64,000 bases of DNA from Oceanospirillaceae bacterium. GTDB taxonomy: Bacteria; Pseudomonadota; Gammaproteobacteria; Pseudomonadales; Balneatricaceae. A program made the position numbers and the translations under genes. Of this stretch, positions 56,287 through 64,000 are shown piece by piece. Location of the stretch: contig JABSRA010000007.1 of the NCBI GenBank assembly GCA_013215445.1, forward strand, positions 62,001 through 126,000, written 5' to 3'. Positions within the stretch are counted from its first letter, which is position 1, and every line of letters begins with the position of its first letter. The notes below the pieces were generated by a model that was not told where the DNA came from, searched no databases, and saw only the letters and a list, made by a program, of their open reading frames with translations.

Positions 56287-57105
56287 ATGCAATCTGAAAT
56301 ACTCGTAATCGGAGCAACAGGCAAGACCGGAAAGAGGGTCGCCCAGCGGCTAGAGGCTCGTGGTCTGCGCGTACGACATGCAACCCGTCGCAGCGAGATT
56401 CCCTTTGATTGGGAGCAACCTGCCACTTGGAGCGCTGCACTGCGTAATATCGAAACGGCCTACGTCGCATATTCGCCCGACCTCGCGGTGCCCTCTGCCC
56501 ATGGAGTTATTGCTGCGTTCGTAAAGGCAGCCGAGGATGCCGGCCTCCATCGTGTCGTTTTGCTCTCTCAGCGTAACGAAGCCCGCGCACAGGCATGCGA
56601 ACAGCTGCTGAAGGACTCCTCTATGCAGTGGACGATTCTCCAGCCGAGCTGGTTTGCGCAAAATTTCAGTGAGGGAGGCTTTCTTGATGGCGTACTCAGC
56701 GGGGAAATCTCGGTTCCCACTTGCGGTGCAACAGAACCTTTCGTTGATCTCGAAGACCTTGCGGATGTCGCGGTAGCTGCCCTCACAGAAGACGGGCACG
56801 CAGGCAAGGTTTATGAAATTACCGGCTCGCAATTGTTAACGTGGGATGAGGCCGTTGACCACATCGCCCGAGTCAGCGGACGGGATGTGTCATTCCGACC
56901 TTGTACCGCAGATGACTTTTCTGACACGCTTATTTCCGTTGGTCTCTCAGAGGAAGATGCCAATTTCGTCGCGACCCTGGTAGAGCAAATTCTTGACGGC
57001 AAGAACGCGAGTGTCTCAGACGGCGTGCAGCGCGCGCTTGGACGAGAACCCAAAAGTTTCGTTCAATTCTGTCAAGGCGCACAGGCTCAAGGCTGCTGGC
57101 AGTGA
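56287..57105 (+). CDS. NmrA/SDR-type NAD(P)-binding oxidoreductase
   Basis: 272 residues. The glycine-rich fold VIGATGKTGKRVAQRLEARG lies near residue 8; PSWFAQNFSEGGFLDGVLSG and PFVDLEDLADVAVAAL are typical of the NmrA/atypical SDR group (quinone reductase QorB-like or redox sensors). The active-site Tyr of classical SDRs is absent. Its G+C is clearly higher than that of neighbouring genes, suggesting transfer together with its TetR regulator. GGAG lies 7 bp before the ATG at 56287; earlier starts are possible. Confidence 0.9.
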   Translation: MQSEILVIGATGKTGKRVAQRLEARGLRVRHATRRSEIPFDWEQPATWSAALRNIETAYVAYSPDLAVPSAHGVIAAFVKAAEDAGLHRVVLLSQRNEARAQACEQLLKDSSMQWTILQPSWFAQNFSEGGFLDGVLSGEISVPTCGATEPFVDLEDLADVAVAALTEDGHAGKVYEITGSQLLTWDEAVDHIARVSGRDVSFRPCTADDFSDTLISVGLSEEDANFVATLVEQILDGKNASVSDGVQRALGREPKSFVQFCQGAQAQGCWQ

Positions 57106-57733
57106 AACAAGCAGGTTTCGGGGGCGACCAAAGAACAACGGGAACTGAATGATTGAACCGGCTAAAGAAATGCTCATCCTGTGGGTACGCCAGCAATAGC
57201 CGGGAAGTCCGGGTAATTTCGGCCCTTAGCAATTGCATTTACAGCTGTAGGGGCGTTATCGCTATGAATAACGCTGCTCAACACTCGCCTCTTTAGCTGA
57301 CCAAAGTGAGAATAAGGCGGTATATCAACCAAATGCACCGGACTTATCTGTAGTGACTGCACGGCCTGTGCCTTCCTGGCAGCTAAAGATGCTTCAGTGC
57401 TGCCCCTGATCACTGTACGTCAGCTGCTTAATTAAAGTAACGGCCTTCGTCTTATTCACGTTATTAAAAGAAGACCTAACGAAAGCGTGTTTATTTGATG
57501 TCAATTAGCACGGCGTTAATCTCTTTCAACTAATTGTTTTAATGATATTAAAAAAGCAATTGGCAATTTTTTAGATTCTGCTGAAGCGCAGTTACACCGC
57601 ACTCAAGTGCTTAGTGAAAATAATAAAATCAGTCTCGCAGGGTGACTAACCCCAGCAATAATTCGCAAAGCAAGAGCTTAGATAATAAGAAAAAACAGGG
57701 TCAAAACAAAGTATTAAGGCGAAATTAGTTCGA
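57106..57733. other. Intergenic accessory DNA with gene fragments
   Basis: 628 bp after the NmrA-like gene. It holds a minus-strand fragment at 57174-57413 and a short plus-strand stop-free stretch near 57510-57645 (NDIKKAIGNFLDSAEAQ...), which looks coding but has no start. No identity can be given. Confidence 0.4.
57174..57413 (-). pseudogene. Possible fragment of an oxidoreductase gene
   Basis: A 79-codon reading frame, better in composition than random. The segment VQSLQISPVHLVDIPPYS and the ending NAIAKGRNYPDFPAIAGV resemble the N-terminal region of medium-chain (quinone reductase-like) dehydrogenases, where a GR..P.FP.I.G pattern occurs. The middle does not fit and the rest of the gene is missing. 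I regard it as a broken remnant, with low certainty. Confidence 0.25.
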
Positions 57734-58372
57734 TTAGCCAGCAGCAAATCGAAGCGGAATATCACCAGCTTGCCAGGGGGGATATTTGCTCATCACTTCT
57801 TTAAACAATTTATTTTCCAGCTGGTCAGTGAGCCAAGCTTGCACGGCGACGAAATCAGCATTGAAAAACCAATCTTTATCGACATGGGCAAACTGGCGGA
57901 TAAAGGGGAAGATCGCAGCGTCGGCCAAAGAGCGCCCTGCACCCTCTAGATACTGGTTTTTGGCTAACTTTCGCTCTAATACAGCGACGAATGACAAGCA
58001 CTGATCTCTGTAATATTCTTGGTTAAACTCAGGGTGACGATCGGCATATTTATATTTATCCAAGCATGCTTTGAACGCGGTATCGCACTGGCTAATCAAC
58101 CTCATTTGCCGCTCTAAATCATCCAGCCATCGCTCAGGATCATTGCGCCTTAGTGCCCAGATCATAATATCCAAGCTCTCATCGATCACCTGACCTGTTT
58201 CTAGCACCAGCACTGGCACAGTGGCCTTTGGTGATGCTTTTAACAATTGCTCTGGTTTATTCTTTAGTAACACTTCGCGAAGCTCTACTTCGAGGTTGGC
58301 ATACTGAATCGCCAATCTAGCCCGCATCGCAAAAGGACAGCGACGAAAGCTGTATAACAGTGTGTTACCCAT
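57734..58372 (-). CDS. Glutathione S-transferase-like protein
   Basis: 212 residues. The thioredoxin-like N-terminal domain has YSFRRCPFAMRARLAIQYA near residue 7, with the Cys of beta/omega-type GSTs, and the cis-Pro region KATVPVLVLETGQVIDESLDI. The helical C-terminal domain follows (RSLADAAIFPFIRQFAHVD). The substrate is unknown. Its ATG directly follows the batD stop and the ribosome site AGGAGAG lies inside batD, so it is the last gene of the Bat operon. Confidence 0.9.
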   Translation of the reverse strand: MGNTLLYSFRRCPFAMRARLAIQYANLEVELREVLLKNKPEQLLKASPKATVPVLVLETGQVIDESLDIMIWALRRNDPERWLDDLERQMRLISQCDTAFKACLDKYKYADRHPEFNQEYYRDQCLSFVAVLERKLAKNQYLEGAGRSLADAAIFPFIRQFAHVDKDWFFNADFVAVQAWLTDQLENKLFKEVMSKYPPWQAGDIPLRFAAG

Positions 58373-60076
58373 CTACTGCTCTCCTGAAAATTTTGGATAT
58401 AAGCCACTCTGATTACCGAGATTATTACTCATTGCTGTTTCACGTCTTAGTGTTTTGCGCAATTTTTTAATCTGCTGGGTAAATTCAACTTTATTCCAAC
58501 TGGGCTGATCTTGTTCAGCTGCGTATAACTGTCGCTCTAAATACTGAACACTAGTCTTCAAAGACGGATCGCGCCAATCTTCAATTCCCATAAATGTTGC
58601 CCAGCGCCGCAGACATTGATGGATAAGCCTATGGTTATTTTGCGTTAGTGATTGCAACAATAAAGTAAACAGTTGCTCCTCCTTAACCTCATTTTTGAGT
58701 AATATTGGCAGTTTAGCCCGCTGTTGGCCTCTGTTGGTCTTCCACAGTAGCAAAAGTAATAACAATACCGTCATCGCCAACAGGAGACATAACCCTAACA
58801 GCCACTGATTCAGCGGGTTTTTAACCAACACCTTTTCTAACCTTGCAGTCATTACGGGCACGCTTTGCAGCTCAGGCTTAATCTCCTCTTGTGGCGCTTT
58901 TCCTACCGTCTTGGCGGCACTGATCACCTGAATAGTTTTAGCCGCTAGACTGGCTGTTGCAAATTTACTCTCTCTGCCATTCCACCAGCGAATATCCATG
59001 GCGGGGACCACATATTCACCTACTTTAGTCGGTACGATGGCGAATCGCCTGGTTCTAAACGTCTCTATTCCCTCGCTGGTTTTATATTCTTTTTTTTCAG
59101 CGACCTCCGGATATATTTTAACCCCGACCATATCATCCATGGTTAACGCAGTAATAGTCGCCGCTTGCGCCCCTTTAAGCGTTAGGCGAATCTCCCTGGT
59201 GATAGCATCACCGAGTATTAGCGTATCTGATCCAGTCCAACTGTCTTGCAACTGTAAACTATCGGCAATAATAAAGCGTTGTTTACTGGTCGGTGGTTGG
59301 ATTATGTTTACGCTCAAACCAGCACTTTGCAACGCGATACTTTTACCCGTTTGCTGCCTAAAAATAGAGTTTCTACCAAGGCGAACTTGTATATTCTGCG
59401 CGGGAATTAGCAACTCTCCCGCCTGGTTGGCAAAGACCGCATAACTAATTTCATAGACCCCAAATTGTCGGCCATTTATTCTTGTCTCATAACTTTTATC
59501 TTCTAGTTTAATAACTTGCGCATTATCTAACACTAATTCGCTATTCTGTAGTTGACTGACCTGCTGTGAAAAAGAGAAACGTAAGGTGATAATAACTTGC
59601 TCATGAGGAATCGCTGTTTGTTTATTAGCCAGCAGCTTAAGACTAAAATCTGCCTCTTTAATGGTACTTAACTGCTCTTTTTCCACTTGTATTGGTAGGC
59701 GATTACTCTGCACCCCCGCGACGCTAAAAGAGGGTATAAGAAGCTCTCCTACTCGCTTAGGCTGCAACACCAAATTCCACGTAATACCCCGGCTGCTAAC
59801 CCCGTTAATATTTTGTATACTGTGACTAACACTTTGAGAAACTACCTGAAAATCATCGTCTAACGAAGAAAAATCGGGCTCACTGAATGTCAACAACGGC
59901 AACTCAGTTGCCTGCAACTGCAGCTTAACGGTCTCAACAATACTGATGGTATCGCGATCAATGCTGGCCTTCAGTATGGTTGGGGCTGCAAATGATGAGG
60001 TACATAACAATAACAGCAACAATGCCACCGCAATGATTGATTTTTTGGTGTTTAAATTGTTCAGTATAATATTCAC
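58373..60076 (-). CDS. batD: BatD-family protein (oxygen tolerance)
   Basis: 567 residues from GTG 60076. A signal-like helix covers about 11-30. A long extracytoplasmic beta-rich BatD region follows (PTILKASIDRDTISIVETV, then FRTRRFAIVPTKVGEYVVPA). A membrane helix lies near 430-455, and a cytoplasmic tail ends the protein. The GTG overlaps the stop of the preceding gene (TAGTG), favouring this start over an ATG ten codons earlier. Bat proteins with the MoxR ATPase are thought to aid folding or assembly under oxidative stress. Confidence 0.88.
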   Translation of the reverse strand: MNIILNNLNTKKSIIAVALLLLLLCTSSFAAPTILKASIDRDTISIVETVKLQLQATELPLLTFSEPDFSSLDDDFQVVSQSVSHSIQNINGVSSRGITWNLVLQPKRVGELLIPSFSVAGVQSNRLPIQVEKEQLSTIKEADFSLKLLANKQTAIPHEQVIITLRFSFSQQVSQLQNSELVLDNAQVIKLEDKSYETRINGRQFGVYEISYAVFANQAGELLIPAQNIQVRLGRNSIFRQQTGKSIALQSAGLSVNIIQPPTSKQRFIIADSLQLQDSWTGSDTLILGDAITREIRLTLKGAQAATITALTMDDMVGVKIYPEVAEKKEYKTSEGIETFRTRRFAIVPTKVGEYVVPAMDIRWWNGRESKFATASLAAKTIQVISAAKTVGKAPQEEIKPELQSVPVMTARLEKVLVKNPLNQWLLGLCLLLAMTVLLLLLLLWKTNRGQQRAKLPILLKNEVKEEQLFTLLLQSLTQNNHRLIHQCLRRWATFMGIEDWRDPSLKTSVQYLERQLYAAEQDQPSWNKVEFTQQIKKLRKTLRRETAMSNNLGNQSGLYPKFSGEQ

Positions 60077-62001
60077 TACCAGCGTTGCTCCTTCGGCGGT
60101 TGCCACTGACCATTAAGATAGGCTTGGCGCTTTTTCTGATACTCATAATTAAATTTATTTCGCACTAATCTACTTGCATCTTCCGGCAGCTGTCCCAGCC
60201 AATTTTCTAGTTGCTGGGCTTGCAGCGCTTGGCTTGATTGAATGGTATTACCCTCCACAGCTTCTTGCTCTCCCCCCCGCTGTTGCTCCTGTGCGGACAA
60301 GTCTTTAATCGCCTGCTGTTGCTTAAGTTGTTGCTCTTCTTTGAGTATAGTCAACGTCTCTTCAGCAGTGTTACCCGAGCTGGAGTCTCCCGCTGGAGAC
60401 TGGTTATCTGTTGAGCGCTGTTTATCCGCTGAAGGCTCTCCATCCGCTGAGGGCTCTCCATCCGCTGAAGGCTCTCCATCCGCTGAGGGCTCTCCATCCG
60501 CTGAAGGCTCTTGACCCCCAGAATTATCTTGCTCTGCCGAGTTTTTCTCGCTGGATTCAGGATTGTTTTGATCGTCAGCGCTGGATCCTTGCTGGCGGTT
60601 GTCAGCCGCTTGTTTTTGTTGTGCTGCCAATAATTTTTCAACCAGCACTTTATTACTCTCAGCATCTTTCATGCTCGGCTCTATCAATAATGCCTTATTA
60701 TAAGCCTCGATAGCTTGAGCTAAATTTCCGAGGTGCGCCAGTGCATTGCCCTGATTATAATAGCCATCAGCACTTTGCTGTAATTCAAAACTTGCGGCGG
60801 CCTCGAGATAGTTTTGCTCTTTATATTGAGCGACCCCGCGCCATTGGCCGTCATCAAACTTCGCGGCAGCTTTGCTGTACTGTTGAGCTTGGAGGGCTTT
60901 AGCACCCTGCTGATTATTGCTTTCCCATAAATTTTGCCACTCGAAAGCCATCGCTACTCGAGGGTTAAAAAAGGACATTAGCAACAGTGAAACGGCACCG
61001 AATTGTAACAACTGACCCCGACGAAAACTCAATAAAGTTAAAGGTAAGAGCAACCACAATAACCATTGTCCAGCATCCTCCCATTGGTCAGTCTGCAAAC
61101 TCTCATCCGTCATTTTCTGGTAGTTAGCACTTTTACGTCCCACCACTGCGAGTAAACGATCAATATCGGTATTATCTAGCGACATATTTTGATAAACGCC
61201 ACTATTAACCGCGGCAATTTTTTTCAAAGGTTCGACATCCAACCTAGCCAGCACAATATTGCCACTTTTATCTTTGGCGAAATGCTGATTACTTAGGGGG
61301 ATAGGTGCCCCCGTTTTAGTGCCCACCCCCAACACAGACAAGGTAATTTTAGTCTGCTTGAGCAACGTCATCACATTAAAAGCCGCCTGCTGGGTCAGAC
61401 CATCGGTGAACAAAATAATATTAGCATCGGTATAACCTTGCGCTTGCAATAGCGAAATGGCCAGGGCAATAGCCTCTTCAGTATTACTGCCCTGCACCGG
61501 CATAATGTCAGGAGATAGGGTCGGAATTAGACTGATAAGTGTCTCTCTGTCTTCACTCAATGGCGCCAACACATGCGCATCACCTGCGTAAACAACTAAT
61601 GCAGTTAGACCCTCTTGCCTAGATTTTAATAAATCAATAAGTTTAAAACGCATTTTAACCAGTCGCGATGGTTTAATATCCGTGACCGCCATGGACGGGG
61701 ATAGATCAACCAGCAAGACTAATGGTTGCTGATTAACATATTGGGGTTGGGCTAACTTCTGCCAGCTTGGCCCTGCCATCGCGACAATGGCAATCAACCA
61801 GCCCAATCCAAGCCAAATCAATGGCTGAGCAGACATGCGCTGGGTGCGCCCCTGAATCAAGTAACTGAGCAAATCACGCTCTACAAAATTTTGCCACTGC
61901 CTCAGTCCCTGCTTAGTTCGCCAAAGCAATAGACACAGCAGAGGAATCAGTACTAACCCCCACAACCACAGGGGGCGAATAAAATGAAATTCATCTAACA
62001 T
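60076..62001 (-). CDS. BatB/BatC-like protein: VWA domain plus TPR repeats
   Basis: 641 residues. Two N-terminal membrane helices (about 10-28, 50-70) precede a von Willebrand A domain at about 80-280 with the metal motif VDLSPSMAVTD. A membrane helix pair near 310-350 follows, then TPR helices (YKEQNYLEAAASFE, YYNQGNALAHLGNLAQAIEAYNKAL) and a low-complexity Gln/Ser/Asp tail. The tail carries an EPSADG tandem repeat. GGAGGT lies 5 bp before ATG 62001; upstream starts overlap batA more. It combines the roles of BatB and BatC. Confidence 0.92.
   Translation of the reverse strand: MLDEFHFIRPLWLWGLVLIPLLCLLLWRTKQGLRQWQNFVERDLLSYLIQGRTQRMSAQPLIWLGLGWLIAIVAMAGPSWQKLAQPQYVNQQPLVLLVDLSPSMAVTDIKPSRLVKMRFKLIDLLKSRQEGLTALVVYAGDAHVLAPLSEDRETLISLIPTLSPDIMPVQGSNTEEAIALAISLLQAQGYTDANIILFTDGLTQQAAFNVMTLLKQTKITLSVLGVGTKTGAPIPLSNQHFAKDKSGNIVLARLDVEPLKKIAAVNSGVYQNMSLDNTDIDRLLAVVGRKSANYQKMTDESLQTDQWEDAGQWLLWLLLPLTLLSFRRGQLLQFGAVSLLLMSFFNPRVAMAFEWQNLWESNNQQGAKALQAQQYSKAAAKFDDGQWRGVAQYKEQNYLEAAASFELQQSADGYYNQGNALAHLGNLAQAIEAYNKALLIEPSMKDAESNKVLVEKLLAAQQKQAADNRQQGSSADDQNNPESSEKNSAEQDNSGGQEPSADGEPSADGEPSADGEPSADGEPSADKQRSTDNQSPAGDSSSGNTAEETLTILKEEQQLKQQQAIKDLSAQEQQRGGEQEAVEGNTIQSSQALQAQQLENWLGQLPEDASRLVRNKFNYEYQKKRQAYLNGQWQPPKEQRW
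60425..60514. repeat. In-frame 18-bp tandem repeat in the BatB/C-like gene
   Basis: Five units of 18 bp (TCCGCTGAAGGCTCTCCA on the plus strand) alternate A and G at one position, giving a 36-bp higher-order unit. They encode four to five copies of EPSADG in the linker after the TPR region. The last unit is partly degenerate. Copy number could vary without a frameshift. Confidence 0.9.
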
Positions 62002-63019
62002 CGTCAACCTCCAATGGTTTGTCGGCAATAAGTGTTAATCGCCAAGTGTGCAATAAATAACCTATCGCCCACAGAAAACTGATCAACAGTGCCATCCCCA
62101 GGGGCCAATAGAACAAACTGCGCTGCGGGGTAATCACTGTTGCTGCGATTACATGCGGCTCTAACTCATCCAACAATTGATAGATTTTGGCCAGTTCATC
62201 GATACTGCGCGCCCTAAAGTATTTACCGCCAGTCAAAGCGGCGATTTTCTTTAAACTCTCTTCATCTAAATCTGCAGAGGGGTTAATGGTGCGATTGCCA
62301 AAAATACTATTAACCATATACTCATCGGCACCAAAGCCTAAGGTATATATTTTTAAGCCGTGTTTGGCGGCCATCATGGCTGCCTCAAGTGGCGTGACTG
62401 CTCCAGCTGTATTGGCCCCGTCCGTCAATAAAACCAGTACTCTATTTTTTTGCTCATTGTTTTGCATACGCTTTAGGGCGAGCCCTATCGCATCACCGAT
62501 GGCAGTTTTCTGTCCGGCAAAGCCTATTTGCGCCTCGTTCAAAAAAATTGCCAAGGTTTTGTGATCCATGGTTAAAGGCGTTTGAATGTAGGCATTGTCG
62601 GCAAACAGAATTAAGCCCATCCGATCTTGGCTACGCTCTTTAATAAAACCATCTAACACCACTTTAATACCGACTAACCGATTGACCATTTTGGAGCCCA
62701 ATTGCATATCTTTGGTTTCCATGCTGCCGGAAATATCAACGGCCAACATTAAATCTCGTGCGCTTACGGTCAACGGTTGAGCTTTACCTAACCATAGCGG
62801 CTTAGCCGCTGCACATAACAGCAATAGCCAAATCAGGGACAAAACCAACCATTTGATAGGGTTGATCGGCGGGCCCTGCCTGGGTAGGTCTGACTGTATC
62901 AACGCAAAGAATGGGACTTTTAGAGCACTTTGCTGCGGGTGGCGAGGCTTGCTAAAACGATAGACCAATAGCGGTAAAATAATCGCGATAAAAGCCCAGG
63001 GCCAGGCGAAACTAAACAA
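61991..63019 (-). CDS. batA: BatA-like VWA-domain membrane protein
   Basis: 342 residues. Membrane helices lie near 5-20 and 55-75; the VWA domain (about 85-270) has the metal motif AVDISGSMETKD and LLTDGANTAGAV. A C-terminal helix lies near 305-325. It overlaps both neighbours by a few bases, so the unit is translationally coupled. Confidence 0.93.
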   Translation of the reverse strand: MFSFAWPWAFIAIILPLLVYRFSKPRHPQQSALKVPFFALIQSDLPRQGPPINPIKWLVLSLIWLLLLCAAAKPLWLGKAQPLTVSARDLMLAVDISGSMETKDMQLGSKMVNRLVGIKVVLDGFIKERSQDRMGLILFADNAYIQTPLTMDHKTLAIFLNEAQIGFAGQKTAIGDAIGLALKRMQNNEQKNRVLVLLTDGANTAGAVTPLEAAMMAAKHGLKIYTLGFGADEYMVNSIFGNRTINPSADLDEESLKKIAALTGGKYFRARSIDELAKIYQLLDELEPHVIAATVITPQRSLFYWPLGMALLISFLWAIGYLLHTWRLTLIADKPLEVDDVR

Positions 63020-63536
63020 CAGAGTTCTCCTTTAACACGACAATATCATGATGTTTTTTCAGCCAGAGCTTAGTGTTTGTATACAGTTGTTCACGACAGC
63101 TGTTGCTCAAGTTAATATTGGGGGTATAAATGTTGGATAATTGGCTAAACAGCTGCGTCTCTATCCCATTGACATTAGCAATACTCTGGTTGAGAAATAA
63201 TACCCAACTGGTGCCGCTCAGTCTGGAGCATAAGACGTTCGGATAATGCGCCATAGCCACCGATTTAAGTAGTGTATTGATATCCACTAATAAGTTTTTA
63301 TCACTTAAATGTAACGCATACTGTTGAAAAATAATGTCTAATTTCTTAATGGCAGTGCGACGATAGGCATTTTTTGCAATGATTTTTTGGAGTAATTTAA
63401 CGGCAAAGTAACCACCACCGAGCAACAGTAATAGACTCAAAATCCAGCCGGGTGCCAGAGGCCAAGTACTGATTGTCGCCGGCATATGCAATGCCTGTAA
63501 GTGCTCAATGGACGCCGCTTGCTCAATTGCTTTCAT
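63012..63536 (-). CDS. DUF4381-family membrane protein
   Basis: 174 residues. One membrane helix lies near 28-48; the cytoplasmic part has the family pattern HYPNVLCSRLSGTSWVLFLNQ. DUF4381 proteins occur between the DUF58 and BatA genes of MoxR-associated operons. The function is unknown. It overlaps both neighbours. Confidence 0.88.
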   Translation of the reverse strand: MKAIEQAASIEHLQALHMPATISTWPLAPGWILSLLLLLGGGYFAVKLLQKIIAKNAYRRTAIKKLDIIFQQYALHLSDKNLLVDINTLLKSVAMAHYPNVLCSRLSGTSWVLFLNQSIANVNGIETQLFSQLSNIYTPNINLSNSCREQLYTNTKLWLKKHHDIVVLKENSVV

Positions 63537-64000
63537 TGACGTCGCCCCGCTCTAGCGCCTGAAAAACGTCTCTGCAATACGCTTATCAAGTTATCTGCAG
63601 TACTCAGAGAAAGAATTTCTATATTAAACGGTTGACACACTTGCTCGATATTATGCAACCTAGTCTGCATTATATTTAAGCTGGCATTGCCGCCTATATA
63701 ATTGACTCCGACACCATCGGTTATTGGTAAGTGATGAGCGGCTGGTAATTGCCACTCTAAAGGATCAGAGATTAAGATAAAGGTAACCTGATTGTGTTGG
63801 CACAATTTTGCCAGTATGCCTTTATTTACCGTTGCTATATCATGAAAATCACTGGCTATATACAGCGCACTTCCAGGTTTAGTGACCCGTTTCAGTTTAG
63901 TCAGTAATTGGTTCAAATCTTGTTTTTGGCTGGTTGCTAGCGGTGATTTCAGCCGACGGGCATATTCGTCTAGGTAGTGAATAAAAGACAGCACTACCTT
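63533..64000 (-). CDS. DUF58-family protein (partial, 5' end beyond window)
   Basis: The C-terminal 155 residues of a DUF58/VWA-like protein. The pattern GSALYIASDFHDI followed by LISDPLEWQLP is the end of the DUF58 domain. It continues upstream past the right edge, where the MoxR AAA ATPase would be expected. It overlaps DUF4381 by 4 bp. Confidence 0.85.
   Translation of the reverse strand, partial: KVVLSFIHYLDEYARRLKSPLATSQKQDLNQLLTKLKRVTKPGSALYIASDFHDIATVNKGILAKLCQHNQVTFILISDPLEWQLPAAHHLPITDGVGVNYIGGNASLNIMQTRLHNIEQVCQPFNIEILSLSTADNLISVLQRRFSGARAGRRQ

Noticed and set aside
60242-60514. Antisense ORF rich in SAEGSP repeats
   Set aside because: Mirror image of the 18-bp repeat in the BatB/C-like gene.

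Overview
The window looks like chromosome from a marine or aquatic gammaproteobacterium related to the Pseudomonas/Cellvibrio side of the class. It reads as moderately AT-rich, in the mid-40s % G+C by eye. The evidence is synteny and fusions: gyrA-serC-pheA-(tyrA-aroA fusion)-cmk-rpsA-ihfB-lapA-pyrF on one strand and ubiG-mupP-yciK on the other, as in Pseudomonas. hisC, which often sits between pheA and tyrA in that neighbourhood, and lapB, expected beside lapA, are absent. I see no rRNA, tRNA, CRISPR array, intact insertion sequence or prophage.

Layout. 1-508: start of an extracellular solute-binding protein, cut by the window edge. 1065-2279: two YeeE/YedE-type sulfur-transport half-proteins and an ArsR repressor whose two cysteines match persulfide sensors. 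2677-9540: a phosphate-starvation ugpBAECQ operon (three phased PhoB half-sites, then transporter and phosphodiesterase) extended by a GlpR-like repressor and a HAD phosphatase. 9649-11732: TetR plus an ABC1/UbiB-like kinase. 12538-15953: HDOD protein, riboflavin synthase, DUF1801 protein, peptide deformylase. 16038-18888: a chemoreceptor with an unrecognised periplasmic repeat protein. 19211-30513: HslJ-like lipoprotein, 2-oxoadipate dioxygenase HglS with a divergent LysR, acyl-CoA-binding protein, pyrC, a pitrilysin-type protease, PhnA-like protein, sbcB, pyrF.

31152-45765 is the housekeeping core: aromatic amino acid synthesis, ribosomal protein S1, IHF-beta, gyrase A, ubiquinone synthesis, muropeptide recycling. 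Two of its enzymes carry unusual active-site residues: PheA has Ala where the dehydratase Thr-Arg-Phe motif should be, and AroA has Ala at the glyphosate-sensitive glycine.

46253-51486: a catabolic cluster of a glutamine-synthetase-like ligase, aldehyde dehydrogenase, iron alcohol dehydrogenase and LysR. I read it as a possible gamma-glutamyl pathway for an amino alcohol. 51576-53582: orphan sensor kinase. 53583-57733 is loose accessory DNA: small repeats, a dead arfB copy next to an intact one, a TetR/NmrA pair with near-ideal promoter and operators, and gene fragments. 57734-64000: a GST and most of a Bat (aerotolerance) operon, whose upstream end is outside the window.

The most interesting leads are the gamma-glutamyl amino-alcohol cluster, the chemoreceptor with its periplasmic partner, the altered PheA, the arfB pseudogene in which the catalytic GGQ has become GG-stop, and a diverged dispersed intergenic element near 30.7 kb and 46.1 kb.
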